NCBI GenBank assembly: GCA_945890645.1
Contig: CAMDCV010000040.1
Span: forward strand, 1-36,513
DNA from: Akkermansia muciniphila
Lineage (GTDB): Bacteria; Verrucomicrobiota; Verrucomicrobiia; Verrucomicrobiales; Akkermansiaceae
DNA: 36,513 bases
Direction of reading: 5' to 3'
Shown: one piece after another, positions 1-8,463 of the stretch
Position numbering within the stretch: position 1 is the stretch's first letter
How the letters are laid out: every line of letters begins with the position of its first letter
Made by a program: the position numbers and the translations under genes
Notes under the pieces: generated by a model
The model's input: only the letters and a program-made list of their open reading frames with translations
Told to the model about the DNA's origin: nothing
Databases searched by the model: none

Positions 1-1
1 G

Positions 2-148
2 CATGTGCCTGAACAATCTGACTCAGGCTAAGTGTGATCGCATCGCCCAAAAATTAAACACCCGACCCAGGAAACGCTATGGATACAAGACTCCTGAAGA
101 GCTTTTTAACTAAATATCATTCTGTTGCACTTCGCTCTTGAACCTGAG
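2..148 (+). mobile_element. Right end of an IS30-family insertion sequence (left window edge)
   Basis: This segment is the inner end of an insertion sequence whose body lies outside the window. It holds the last 36 codons of an IS30-like transposase (3-113) and then about 35 bp of terminal sequence, including TTGCACTTCGCTCTTGAA, which resembles ends of IS30-family elements. The whole segment recurs in reverse complement at 36367-36513, and the match stops exactly at base 148, where the flanking sequences diverge. The IS boundary is therefore placed at or just before 148. No target duplication can be examined because the other IS end is not present. Confidence 0.85.
3..113 (+). CDS. IS30-family transposase, C-terminal fragment (gene runs off the window)
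   Basis: Only the last 36 residues and the TAA stop are visible. The residues LNTRPRKRYGYKTPEELF form the typical C-terminal end of the IS30-family DDE transposase, just after the catalytic domain. The frame is open up to the window edge, so the ATG at base 3 is very probably an internal methionine and not the start. The catalytic residues lie outside the window, so activity cannot be judged. The same fragment occurs on the minus strand at the other end of the window. Confidence 0.85.
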   Translation: MCLNNLTQAKCDRIAQKLNTRPRKRYGYKTPEELFN

Positions 149-1094
149 AATCCCGCAGTTGCCGACGCTCGGGCGTATCGCGGTGGAGGACAGTCACGCC
201 GTGGTTGACCCAAGGGAGATTGACAAAAGTGAATACCCCTAGGGGATGATGCAGGGCGACAAACTGCCGGGTGTGCTCGATCTCCATCAGCGGCTCTAAA
301 CGCAATTCGACTTTGGCAGCAGCAAATGTGTTCAGATTTTTGTCTTTGATGGTTTGAAGCAACGTAGCGTCATTGAGCGATCGCGAGGCATACTCACCAG
401 AGATCAACTGGGGTGTATTGCCAAGCCGCTGCAAGCGCTCTGCGGCACGCGCTCTTTCCTCGGGTTTCATGCCCCACGCGGTGTGGCCATCGTCGTAATG
501 GCTGACCACAATGACAGCTCGCCATAGCTTAGCGATTTCATCGTCATGCAGGCCGATGAAATTGCAGGCGATGGCACCGCGCGAGTATCCGGTCAAGATG
601 ACTTGTGAGGGATCGCCGCCCCAATGTCGGCAGATCGTCGGGACAACTTCCTTCGCGTAGGCAACCGTGGCATTCACATCGCCCCACCACTGATCCATGT
701 CTTGTTTACCATCTGCGCTGACAAACGGCAGCACGGCCCAGATGACTCCTTTGCCGCCGCTGAGGGCGTAGCCGATGCCACTGTTATCCCGGAAGCGATT
801 CTTGTTGCCGAGGTATTCGATGATGACCGGGTAACGTTTTCCCTTCTCCCAATCAGGTGGCAAGTAAAGCGTATGCGCGACTGCAGTATTAGCATATGAT
901 GGCAACGATTGCAGCACCATCTTACCCGGCGCTGGTGCGCCATCGGTAATGGCCGGATTTTTGATATCAGCGGGCAACGTCATCACATCCGGATGACGTG
1001 ACTCATCCGACATCAGCCCGGTAGGCATGAGTAACAACGCGGCGAGAAGTGTGAGCGAGTAGTTCATTCTCTTCGTTTCTGAAGAACGTTTCAC
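117..1094 (-). CDS. Secreted alpha/beta hydrolase (esterase-like), C-terminus replaced by IS sequence
   Basis: The 325-residue product starts with a basic stretch and a hydrophobic segment (about residues 14-28), consistent with a signal peptide. The longer start at 1094 is preferred because it supplies the positive charges; the methionine at residue 10 (1067) is an alternative. The nucleophile elbow is GYSRGA with Ser171, an acidic DDGH lies near 201, and a likely catalytic His is in NHGV near residue 298. The fold is an alpha/beta hydrolase of the kind annotated as putative esterase in Verrucomicrobia and Planctomycetes. It is the last gene of the sulfatase series, 14 bp after the sulfatase at 1109, which suggests deacylation of the same carbohydrate (inference). 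The last residues, QVQERSATE, are encoded by the IS end, so the native C-terminus after about residue 316 is lost. The conserved core appears complete, so it may still work. Confidence 0.75.
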   Translation of the reverse strand: MKRSSETKRMNYSLTLLAALLLMPTGLMSDESRHPDVMTLPADIKNPAITDGAPAPGKMVLQSLPSYANTAVAHTLYLPPDWEKGKRYPVIIEYLGNKNRFRDNSGIGYALSGGKGVIWAVLPFVSADGKQDMDQWWGDVNATVAYAKEVVPTICRHWGGDPSQVILTGYSRGAIACNFIGLHDDEIAKLWRAVIVVSHYDDGHTAWGMKPEERARAAERLQRLGNTPQLISGEYASRSLNDATLLQTIKDKNLNTFAAAKVELRLEPLMEIEHTRQFVALHHPLGVFTFVNLPWVNHGVTVLHRDTPERRQLRDSQVQERSATE

Positions 1095-1108
1095 TCGGTC
1101 TGTTTCTT

Positions 1109-2491
1109 TTACTTTTTGTTAGGTTTTTTCTCGGCTTGATTTTTGGTCTTCACCCAGTCCGGTCCTTCGGCTTCGATCTCGGTGTTGAGTTTGATCAGGG
1201 AGGTTTTCATTTCTTCTAGCTTCGCGGGCTGGGCGGCACTTTGTTCGGACTTTTCCTGCGGATCGGTTTTGAGATTGTAGAGTTCAAACTGCGTGAGTTT
1301 TTCATCGGCGAGGATTTTCCAATCACCGATGCGCATGGCTATCTTTAATGGACCCGGCGCGATGGGGCAGCGCCAGTAAAGGGGGCGTGATCGCTCAACC
1401 TCTTTATTTTTAATCGCAGCCAAAAAATTTCCGCCATCTAAGACACGGTCACTTGGCAATTTCGCGCCAGCGATGTTCACGGTGGTGACGAAAATATCTG
1501 AGCCGATTACGGGCACGTCGCTGGTGGTTCCGGGTTGCGTTTCGCCGGGCCAACGCACGATGCCTGGCACGCGGATGCCTCCTTCGTAAACAGCTCTCTT
1601 GCGAGCACGCAAGCCGCCTGTGGAACCACGGCCGGGGGACTTGATGCCATCGCCTTCGGGGCCGTTGTCGGAGGTGAAAATGACCACGGTGTTGTCCGTG
1701 AGCTTCAATTCATCGAGTGTCTTCATGAGCTTGCCAAAGGCATGATCGAGTTGGGTGACATTGGCGTGATGCTCGCGCTGCACGTCGTCAGTGAGGTTAG
1801 GGTATTTGGCCCTGAATTCAGGCGATGCCTTGATCGGGTAGTGCGGTTCGTGGGTCCATACCGATAACAAAAACGGTTTCGTCTTATCGCGATGTTCCTT
1901 CAGCCACGCCGTGGCTTCATCGACGATGAGCGGCGCGGAGTAGCCTTCGAGTTTGCCAACTGGTTCGCCATTGCGCACAAAATTGATCGGGTTCTCATGA
2001 CTAGGGGCCGCATTGTTTTGTGTGGCGAGCCACCAGTCGTAGCCATGATCATTTGGTTGGGGTTGGGTAGGTTTGTTGAAGTGACCATTGAGGTGCCACT
2101 TGCCGACGTGACAGGTCGCATAGCCGCTTTCCTTAAGCAACTTCGGCAAGGCGATCTCGCTAGTCCGCAAGTGGATCTCTCGACCTTCGGGAATCCATGT
2201 GAAGACGCCATTGCGAAACGGCGTCCGTCCCGTGAGGATTGCCGAGCGCGACGGACTGCACACTGCACTCGCTGAATAGAATTGGGTGAAGCGTGTTCCT
2301 TGTTTAGCAAAGGCATCGAGATTCGGTGTTTGAATGATCGGATGGCCGTAGCAACTCAGATCGCCATAGCCCAGATCATCGGCCAAGAAGATCACGATGT
2401 TCGGTTTTGGTTTTGGTGCTTCTTCGGCGGCGTGGAGAGATGCTAGCGGAGCGAGGAGTAGAGTGATAAAAAGTGTTAGACTTTGTTTCAT
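1109..2491 (-). CDS. Secreted S1-family sulfatase (1)
   Basis: The protein has 460 residues with a signal peptide (1-21, ending LHA-A). The metal-binding start ADDLGYGDLSCYG lies at about 37-49. The active-site motif CSPSR is at 78-82; Cys78 would be converted to formylglycine. The downstream motifs GKWHL and SDNG (a metal ligand region) are present, and the Lys-rich C-terminus is normal for the family. It should hydrolyse a sulfate ester outside the cytoplasm; the overall pattern is arylsulfatase A/GALNS-like, but the substrate cannot be read from sequence. It lies in a co-directional series, 101 bp after the sulfatase at 2593 and 14 bp before the esterase. No clear Shine-Dalgarno sequence precedes the ATG. 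Confidence 0.9.
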   Translation of the reverse strand: MKQSLTLFITLLLAPLASLHAAEEAPKPKPNIVIFLADDLGYGDLSCYGHPIIQTPNLDAFAKQGTRFTQFYSASAVCSPSRSAILTGRTPFRNGVFTWIPEGREIHLRTSEIALPKLLKESGYATCHVGKWHLNGHFNKPTQPQPNDHGYDWWLATQNNAAPSHENPINFVRNGEPVGKLEGYSAPLIVDEATAWLKEHRDKTKPFLLSVWTHEPHYPIKASPEFRAKYPNLTDDVQREHHANVTQLDHAFGKLMKTLDELKLTDNTVVIFTSDNGPEGDGIKSPGRGSTGGLRARKRAVYEGGIRVPGIVRWPGETQPGTTSDVPVIGSDIFVTTVNIAGAKLPSDRVLDGGNFLAAIKNKEVERSRPLYWRCPIAPGPLKIAMRIGDWKILADEKLTQFELYNLKTDPQEKSEQSAAQPAKLEEMKTSLIKLNTEIEAEGPDWVKTKNQAEKKPNKK

Positions 2492-2518
2492 TGTATGTTG
2501 TTAGGAAAAATTGTAACA

Positions 2519-2541
2519 AAGGAATGGGATAGGGGAATGAT
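2519..2541. repeat. Intergenic copy of an AGGAATGG..AGGGGAATGAT repeat
   Basis: The gap between the sulfatases at 1109 and 2593 contains AGGAATGGGATAGGGGAATG followed by AT. This closely resembles 5421-5446 and, in part, 5570-5596 in the other large gap of the sulfatase series. Here it stands alone without its inverted partner. The meaning is unknown; it may be the remnant of a small dispersed palindromic repeat. Confidence 0.45.
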
Positions 2542-2592
2542 GGGATTGGGGCCGTATTCGTCCGAGAGAGGAACGAAAACTTCGTGGTGCGT

Positions 2593-4038
2593 TTATTTAG
2601 AGCGATTTTTTTTCTTGGGTGCCTCGTCGGACAAGGCGGGGAGCGGTAGATAGTCGAAATCGAGAATCATCTTCTCCGCTAGTGCGAGGCGGAGATCGCG
2701 CTCGATGGCAGCCACTTCGCGCTTGCCGCTGATGTTGTTGAGTTCCGACGGATCGGCTTCGAGATCGTAAAGTTCATACACAGGACGCGGCGTGTTGAAA
2801 TACGTCGCACGCAATCCGTCGGCCAGTTTCCCTGCGGCGTTTGCTTGGGACATTTGTTTCCATGCGGCGCCACCGCTGCTGTCCACCGGGCTGTAGGGAA
2901 TCCATGGCGTGCAATTGTAAATGAACTTGTATCGATCGCTAAGCACCGCGCGAGAGAGGTCGTAGCCAGAGTTTGACATATTGACCGTCACCGGCGCGCT
3001 GCCGTGGGGGCCGCGCTCGACGAAGATGTGCTTGCGTGGCGCGTGTGTTTCGCCTTTGAGGAGTGGGAGGAAATTTACGCCAGACATGCGCGCGGGCACA
3101 GCGACTCCGGCGGCGGCGAGTAGCGTGGGGGCGAGGTCTTCGCCGCTGAGCAGCGCGCGCGATTCGCCGCCGGCCTTCACCACGCCGGGCCAACGGACGA
3201 CGAAAGGCACGTTCGAACCGGGATCGTATAGCGAGCCTTTGCCATGCGGGAGCGCGGCACCGTTGTCGCCGGCGAAGACAATCAGAGTTTGCTCAGCGAG
3301 ACCACGTTGTTCTAACAGATCGAGCGCCGTCTTGACCGTGCGGTCGAGCCGGTTCACCTCGGCGCAGTAGTCGGCGAACTGCTCGCGCATACCGGGCAGG
3401 TCGGGCCAGTGGACGGGGAGCTTGAGAGAAGCGGGATCGGGGCGGAATTCTGCGGGTGCATCCCAAACGTGGTGTGGATCGCTGAAGTTGACCCAAAGAC
3501 AAAACGGTTGGTCTTTCGGTTTGCGGTCGAGGAACTCCGCCATCTGCGCCGCGGCTTCTTTGTCGTTGCCGTTTTTCACATAGTCGAAGCGCTGCTCGAA
3601 AGTCCGCAGTCCGTGCTTTTCTAACAACTCGTCCATTGCGTTGCCTTTATTCGAACCGTCGAGGTGATAGCTTCTGCCGCATACGCCCACAAAATATCCG
3701 GCATCGCGTTTCAGTAGTTCGGGAAACGTGATTTCATCGCGTGCAAGTGGTGCCGAAAACCGCGTGATGCGCGCCGCTACGGGCGAGCGTCCGGTCATCA
3801 GCGCCGCTCGCGACGGCACACACTGCGGCGCGGCGGTGAAGAAGCGATGGAATTTCATTCCCTCTGCCGCGAGCTGATCGAGCACCGGTGTTTTCACGTT
3901 CGAGTCGCCGTAGCAACTGAGAAACGGATAACTGTGGTCGTCGCTGAGAAGGAAGAGGATGTTTGGTTTTTCTGCGGCACTCAATGCCTGAGCGCAGAGC
4001 AGCAGGCAAGTTGTTAGGATGGTGAGATGAGGTTTCAT
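2593..4038 (-). CDS. Secreted S1-family sulfatase (2), heparan N-sulfatase-like pattern
   Basis: The protein has 481 residues with a signal peptide (about 1-21, cleavage after ALSA). The first metal motif reads LSDDHSYPFLSCYGD (30-44), and the active-site motif CVPSR is at 73-77 with Cys73 as the formylglycine precursor. FAGDNG, later in the protein, corresponds to the second metal-ligand segment. The DDHS variant of the first motif is common among sulfatases related to N-sulfoglucosamine sulfohydrolase, so this member may have a different substrate from its neighbours (inference). The C-terminus ends in a Lys/Arg-rich tail. It follows the sulfatase at 4063 after only 24 bp and so is probably cotranscribed with it. 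Confidence 0.88.
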   Translation of the reverse strand: MKPHLTILTTCLLLCAQALSAAEKPNILFLLSDDHSYPFLSCYGDSNVKTPVLDQLAAEGMKFHRFFTAAPQCVPSRAALMTGRSPVAARITRFSAPLARDEITFPELLKRDAGYFVGVCGRSYHLDGSNKGNAMDELLEKHGLRTFEQRFDYVKNGNDKEAAAQMAEFLDRKPKDQPFCLWVNFSDPHHVWDAPAEFRPDPASLKLPVHWPDLPGMREQFADYCAEVNRLDRTVKTALDLLEQRGLAEQTLIVFAGDNGAALPHGKGSLYDPGSNVPFVVRWPGVVKAGGESRALLSGEDLAPTLLAAAGVAVPARMSGVNFLPLLKGETHAPRKHIFVERGPHGSAPVTVNMSNSGYDLSRAVLSDRYKFIYNCTPWIPYSPVDSSGGAAWKQMSQANAAGKLADGLRATYFNTPRPVYELYDLEADPSELNNISGKREVAAIERDLRLALAEKMILDFDYLPLPALSDEAPKKKNRSK

Positions 4039-4062
4039 GGATAACGGGTAAAAGTGTTTTCA

Positions 4063-5367
4063 TCATGGTTTCGTTAGAGCCGGCGGGCGGGCGTCTTTGA
4101 ATTGATCGAGCGCATTCTGCAAGGTCTCGCGAATCTGGGTTTCTTCCGGGTTGGGAGTGGTGATGGGCTTCTTTTCCAGAACATCGTTGCTGATGTCGAA
4201 AAGTTCGCCGGATGTATACAGCTTGTAGCGCTGGTTTCTCACAAACTCTCTTTTCGCTGCGGGTCCTCCTTTCGGACTATACCAGGAATAGACCCATTCC
4301 CGTGGCTGACCTTTTTCACCGCGTAACTGTTGCAGAAAACTACGCCCATCGATTTTCAAATCTGTTGGCACTATTGCACCCGCCGCCTCGCAGAGCGTGG
4401 GGAGAAAGTCGGTGAAGTCTACTAGGTCGTGGCTCACGACACCCTTTTTCACAACGCCCGGCCAGTTCGCGATCAATGGCACACGCGTTCCGGCATCGGT
4501 GGATTGCCCTTTGCCACCTGCCACTCGCTTACCGTTCATCATCGAAACGATGGGCACATCCGTGCCATTGTCGCCGGTGAAGATGACGAGCGTGTTTTCC
4601 CGCAAACCGAGGGAATCCAGTTTCGCGATGATCTTGCCGACTTCCTTATCCATGTACGCGACCATGTCGCCGAAGTATTTTGGATCGCCTTTGTAGGTCG
4701 GCGAGCCCTTGCTTTTCGGATCGTAGTCCGGCGAATCAGGAGTCGGAACAAAGGGGCAATGCGTTAGAATCATCGGGTAGTAGGCGAAGAAGGGCTTGTC
4801 TTTGTTTTTCTCGATGAACTGACAGACGAAGTCATTGGTCAAATCGGGGGCGAACTCGCCCCGGGTATAATCCACAGGCTTGCCATTGATCTCGAGCTGC
4901 GGATTCACATAGCGGGTGTCCAATTTTCTTGTGCTCTTCCGCGTATGCTGCCAGAGACAGGCTTCGTCGAAACCAAAATGCTGCGGTGAATCCGGTTCCT
5001 TGCCCAACTGCCATTTGCCGACGATGCAGGTCGCGTAGCCCTGTTTTTTCAGCAGATGCGCGAAAGTCGTTTGTGCGCGATCTAAGGTGCCGAATTCCAC
5101 ATAATTGCGGACATTGTAAATGCCTGTCATCATTTGGACTCGCGACGGTGTGCACAGCGGTTGCGCGTAGCAGTGCTCGAAGCGGACGCCCGTTGAAGCC
5201 AGCTTGTCGATGTTTGGCGTATTGTAGGAAGTGCCGCCGTTGGCACCGATGGTTTCATAACCGAGATCATCGGCCATGATCAGCACGATGTTCGGCTTTT
5301 TATCGGCGGCAAATGCTTGGACGTAAAGGAGTAAGCAGGCTGCGAGAATCGCTGATAGTTGTTTCAT
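4063..5367 (-). CDS. Secreted S1-family sulfatase (3)
   Basis: The protein has 434 residues and a signal peptide (1-20, ending AFA-A). The metal motif MADDLGYETIGANGG is at 31-45, the active-site motif CTPSR at 72-76 (Cys72), then GKWQLG and FTGDNGTD with the expected acidic and Asn ligands. Length and motif order are complete. The family hydrolyses sulfate esters in the periplasm or outside the cell after formylglycine formation; the substrate is unknown. A 278-bp gap with an inverted repeat separates it from the upstream sulfatase at 5646, so it may have its own promoter. The 24-bp gap to the next gene suggests cotranscription downstream. The start ATGAAACAA lacks an obvious Shine-Dalgarno sequence. 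Confidence 0.88.
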   Translation of the reverse strand: MKQLSAILAACLLLYVQAFAADKKPNIVLIMADDLGYETIGANGGTSYNTPNIDKLASTGVRFEHCYAQPLCTPSRVQMMTGIYNVRNYVEFGTLDRAQTTFAHLLKKQGYATCIVGKWQLGKEPDSPQHFGFDEACLWQHTRKSTRKLDTRYVNPQLEINGKPVDYTRGEFAPDLTNDFVCQFIEKNKDKPFFAYYPMILTHCPFVPTPDSPDYDPKSKGSPTYKGDPKYFGDMVAYMDKEVGKIIAKLDSLGLRENTLVIFTGDNGTDVPIVSMMNGKRVAGGKGQSTDAGTRVPLIANWPGVVKKGVVSHDLVDFTDFLPTLCEAAGAIVPTDLKIDGRSFLQQLRGEKGQPREWVYSWYSPKGGPAAKREFVRNQRYKLYTSGELFDISNDVLEKKPITTPNPEETQIRETLQNALDQFKDARPPALTKP

Positions 5368-5420
5368 GGGTTTTTTAGTTAAATCATGAAAAGTGTTAGA
5401 GAATTTCTCCTAGTAAATTG

Positions 5421-5489
5421 AGGAATGGTGACAGGGGAATGATTGAAAATTTAGATACATTTGCATTGATTCCTCTGTCCACCATTCCT
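5421..5489. repeat. Long imperfect hairpin in the gap between two sulfatase genes
   Basis: The left arm at 5421-5440 begins AGGAATGGTGACAG and ends GGAAT. The right arm at 5469-5489, read in reverse complement, gives the same sequence with one extra G and one G/A change. That makes a stem of about 20 bp with one bulge and one wobble, and a loop of 28 nt. Related single copies occur at 2519-2541 and about 5570-5596. It lies in the 278-bp gap 5368-5645, which has no gene. It could be an attenuator or processing site in the sulfatase transcript, or a small mobile palindrome. There is no U-run that would make it a clear terminator. Confidence 0.55.
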
Positions 5490-5645
5490 TTGTCTATCAT
5501 TTGGATTTCGATTAGTAGAGTGCTAAAACGATAAAGGTGTATTTCCTGTGAAATGGTGTTAGAATTATGATAGGGGAATGGGAATAGAAGAATGATTGAG
5601 AGTGCAAAAACAGTAGCATTCAGTGTGCTGTTGCTTGTGATCCGG

Positions 5646-7028
5646 CTATTCCTCTTTGTCCGCTCCGGCTGGGCCTTTTTCTCCAGACGGCACGGCGTCT
5701 TTGAGTAGGTGCTGGAGAACTACTTTCATCTCGGCGAGCTTTTCGGGGTTGCTGGTGGCGAGGTTTTTCGTTTCGCCGATATCGTTGGAAAGGTTGTAAA
5801 GCTGGTATTCGTTGTTAGGTTTTACTGCAGCTTTTTTCTTTCCTCCTTTACCGGCGTCTTGGCCGTGGATCAGTTTCCAATCGCCGACGCGCGCTGCTGC
5901 CTTGCCGAATGAAGTGCTGTGAAGTAGGAGCGCTTCATGAGGCGACTTGGCTCCTTGCGTGAGTACGGACCAGAGGTCTTTGCCGTCGACAGGCAGTGGT
6001 TGTTTGAGCGATCCGCCTGCTAGAGCTATGAGCGTCGGATACCAATCAATGATGTGAATGGGTTCTTCTACGATTTTGCCGGCAGGGATATGTCCGGGCC
6101 ATGAAGCGAAGGCACAGACGCGCACGCCGCCTTCGTAGAGAGTGCCTTTTCCTTCTCGCAAGGAACCGTTGTCGGTCACGGTGCCGGGAGAGGGGCCGCC
6201 GTTGTCGCTGGAAAAAACGATCAGCGTGTTCTCGAGCATTTGCTTTTCCTCGAGTGCCGCCACAACGTGTCCGATGGCCTCATCCATGGCCGCCAGCATG
6301 CCGGCGTAGGTTTTGCGTTTTCCTGTTAGATTTTCGTAAGGTGCGAGGTAGCTTTCCGGCACTTGGAGTGGTCCATGCACGGCGTTGAAGGGAAGGTAGA
6401 GAAAAAGGGGTTTGCTGGGGTTGCGTTCACGGATCATGCGACTGGCTTCTTTCGCGATGAGATGGGTGGCGTATCCTTCATCCTTGCAGGGTTCATCATT
6501 CTTATGCCAGTCGAGCACGCCATCGCGCTGGTGAGTGAAATAGTCGATCGCCCCGAACCATAAACCATACTGATGGTCGAAGCCGCGCTTGGTCGGCAAG
6601 TAGGCGGGTTGAAATTCACCGAGGTGCCACTTGCCACTGATGGCCGTTTCATAGCCCGCTTCTCGGAGTGCCTGCGCTAGAGTTCGTTCCTCCAATGGAA
6701 GTCCCCACGGCGTGGTCGGTTTCACGACACTGTAAACGCCCGTGTGCGTGACATAGCGACCCGTCATCAGCGAGGCGCGAGTGGGCGAACAAACTGGTTG
6801 GACATAGAAGGAACGCAGAATGGTGCCGGCCTTAGCGAGGCGGTCCAAGTGCGGCGTTTTTATTTCCTTTCCGCCATTAAATCCGGCATCGGCGTAGCCC
6901 ATGTCGTCGGCGAGAATATAAACGATATTCGGCTTTGGTTTTAGTGTTTCTTCGGCGGCCTGCGCGATGGAAGAATAGGAAATGACACACCATGCGAGAA
7001 AAAAGATCGGTTTTAGGATAAGCCTCAT
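5646..7028 (-). CDS. Secreted S1-family sulfatase (4), arylsulfatase B-like
   Basis: The protein has 460 residues with an N-terminal signal peptide (about 1-24, QA-AEE). The metal motif is LADDMGYADAGFNGG (39-53), the active-site motif CSPTR is at 80-84 (Cys80), and GKWHLG is followed by KRGFDHQYG and an IDYFTH segment, an arrangement typical of arylsulfatase B (N-acetylgalactosamine-4-sulfatase)-like enzymes. FSSDNGGP supplies the second metal site. The true substrate is not known. It is the promoter-proximal gene of the minus-strand sulfatase series and is divergent from the candidate glycoside hydrolase at 7148. The 119-bp space between them holds an inverted repeat that could control both. 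Confidence 0.9.
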   Translation of the reverse strand: MRLILKPIFFLAWCVISYSSIAQAAEETLKPKPNIVYILADDMGYADAGFNGGKEIKTPHLDRLAKAGTILRSFYVQPVCSPTRASLMTGRYVTHTGVYSVVKPTTPWGLPLEERTLAQALREAGYETAISGKWHLGEFQPAYLPTKRGFDHQYGLWFGAIDYFTHQRDGVLDWHKNDEPCKDEGYATHLIAKEASRMIRERNPSKPLFLYLPFNAVHGPLQVPESYLAPYENLTGKRKTYAGMLAAMDEAIGHVVAALEEKQMLENTLIVFSSDNGGPSPGTVTDNGSLREGKGTLYEGGVRVCAFASWPGHIPAGKIVEEPIHIIDWYPTLIALAGGSLKQPLPVDGKDLWSVLTQGAKSPHEALLLHSTSFGKAAARVGDWKLIHGQDAGKGGKKKAAVKPNNEYQLYNLSNDIGETKNLATSNPEKLAEMKVVLQHLLKDAVPSGEKGPAGADKEE

Positions 7029-7082
7029 TAGTCATCCAACACCATGCGAGGACAAAAGTTGTGAGGAAATGTGTTGCCGCGA

Positions 7083-7106
7083 GTCATTTGTCTTTTAGCA
7101 AATGAC
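7083..7106. promoter_or_regulatory. Perfect 8-bp dyad between divergent sulfatase and DUF5722 genes (possible operator)
   Basis: GTCATTTG (7083-7090) is followed by an 8-bp spacer and its exact reverse complement CAAATGAC (7099-7106). It lies 54 bp before the start of the sulfatase at 7028 and 41 bp before the start at 7148, with a TATAGT -10-like box at 7133-7138 on the plus side. The position suits a dimeric regulator acting on both genes. No regulator gene is adjacent, so this is inference. The 8-nt spacer would also allow a small hairpin. Confidence 0.5.
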
Positions 7107-7147
7107 CACATCTATTATTCTGACGCAGTAGCTATAGTATATCCACC

Positions 7148-8440
7148 ATGATTTTTATGCGAAACATCCTTGTCAATGGCTTACTAATTCTTTTGGCGAA
7201 TATGCCATTACTCGCTCAGTCTCCTGCGCCCGATGCGACTCCGTTTCCCAAGCCGCCATCGATCAAAGGACTGCAAGTGCAAATGAACGAAGACGCACTC
7301 GCGCTCGGCATCCATCACGCGGGAGTGAACATCAACCTCACCGCTCTGGTGGATCTGGAGAAAAAGCCCGGTAATACTAAGAGAATAGTAGATGGGCGTG
7401 AGTTTAGTTTCAATGAAGGCTATCTCAAGTCGCTTGATGCCCAGATCAAACCGCTCTCGGATCGTGGGGTATTGGTGTATTTGATTCTCATCGCATACGC
7501 TTCGAAAAATCCGGCGATCGATGCCTTGGCGATTCACCCCGATGCGCGCAAGGATTATAAATACAGTGTGGGCGCATTCAATGCGAAGACGCCCGAAGGC
7601 CGTGCTTGGCTGAAAGCGGTGACGCAAGAAATCGCGTCGCGCTGGAGCGGGGCTCGAGCGGAATCAGGACGTGTTTGGGGATGGATCGTTGGTAACGAAG
7701 TGAACTCTCACTGGATTTGGTCGAACATGGGGAAAAAGCCCATGGCCGAGGCGGTGTCGGAGTATGCCCAGGCATTTCGCATCGTTCATGGTGCCGTGCG
7801 CACGGCTTCTACGAACGCACGACTCTACATCTCCTTTGATCACCACTGGGCTGCCAGCATGCACGGAATCAGTGCGGAGGAAGCTACGCCGGGCAGGGAT
7901 TACTTGGATGCTTTTGCGAAGCTAACGGCGGATCTCGACTGGAATGTCGCGTGGCATCCCTATCCTGAGAACCTTGGCAATCCGCGAGCTTGGGCGGACA
8001 AGACGGTGACCATCGATGACTCATCGAACAAGGTCACTTTTAAGAATCTCGAAGTGCTTTGTCGGCATCTGAAAAAACCCGAGCTTCTATTCAAAGGCGA
8101 GCCGCGTCGAATCATCCTCTCCGAACAAGGATTCCATTTACTGCTCACCCCTGAAGGCGAAACATTGCAAGCGGCTGCGTATGCCTACGCTTGGGAAAAA
8201 TGCCGCAAGATGCCGCTGGTGGATGCGTTCATTTATCATCGCCACGTCGATCACGCGCACGAAGGTGGTCTGCGATTGGGACTGTGGAGAAACGCGCCGA
8301 ACTCCATCGCCGATCCTCACAGCAAAAAGCAAATATGGGAACTATTTCGCAGGGCGGGAACCCCTGAGTGGGATTCCGCTGCTGCACAGCTCTTGCCAGT
8401 CACGGGTTTGAAATCTTGGAGCGAACTGACGGGCGAATGA
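7148..8440 (+). CDS. DUF5722-like secreted protein, candidate clan GH-A glycoside hydrolase
   Basis: The protein has 430 residues with a signal peptide (about 1-24, ending LLAQ). From residue 38 it matches my memory of the DUF5722 family (IKGLQVQMNEDALALGIHHA start). Two acidic sites stand where the acid/base and nucleophile of clan GH-A TIM-barrel enzymes would be: NE in WIVGNEVNSH (Asn183-Glu184) and Glu326 in IILSEQGFH. A WHPYP loop lies near 269-273. It is therefore plausibly a secreted glycosidase, but this is inference from motif spacing. It is divergent from four sulfatases, which supports a role in sulfated polysaccharide breakdown. ATG 7148 is used; ATG 7157 is also possible, and neither has a strong Shine-Dalgarno sequence. 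Confidence 0.65.
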   Translation: MIFMRNILVNGLLILLANMPLLAQSPAPDATPFPKPPSIKGLQVQMNEDALALGIHHAGVNINLTALVDLEKKPGNTKRIVDGREFSFNEGYLKSLDAQIKPLSDRGVLVYLILIAYASKNPAIDALAIHPDARKDYKYSVGAFNAKTPEGRAWLKAVTQEIASRWSGARAESGRVWGWIVGNEVNSHWIWSNMGKKPMAEAVSEYAQAFRIVHGAVRTASTNARLYISFDHHWAASMHGISAEEATPGRDYLDAFAKLTADLDWNVAWHPYPENLGNPRAWADKTVTIDDSSNKVTFKNLEVLCRHLKKPELLFKGEPRRIILSEQGFHLLLTPEGETLQAAAYAYAWEKCRKMPLVDAFIYHRHVDHAHEGGLRLGLWRNAPNSIADPHSKKQIWELFRRAGTPEWDSAAAQLLPVTGLKSWSELTGE

Positions 8441-8463
8441 AACAAGTGCGGTAACGGAGCACG

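Noticed and set aside
5421-5489. Rho-independent terminator
   Set aside because: The stem is long with a 28-nt loop and no U-run on either strand, so it is listed only as a hairpin repeat.
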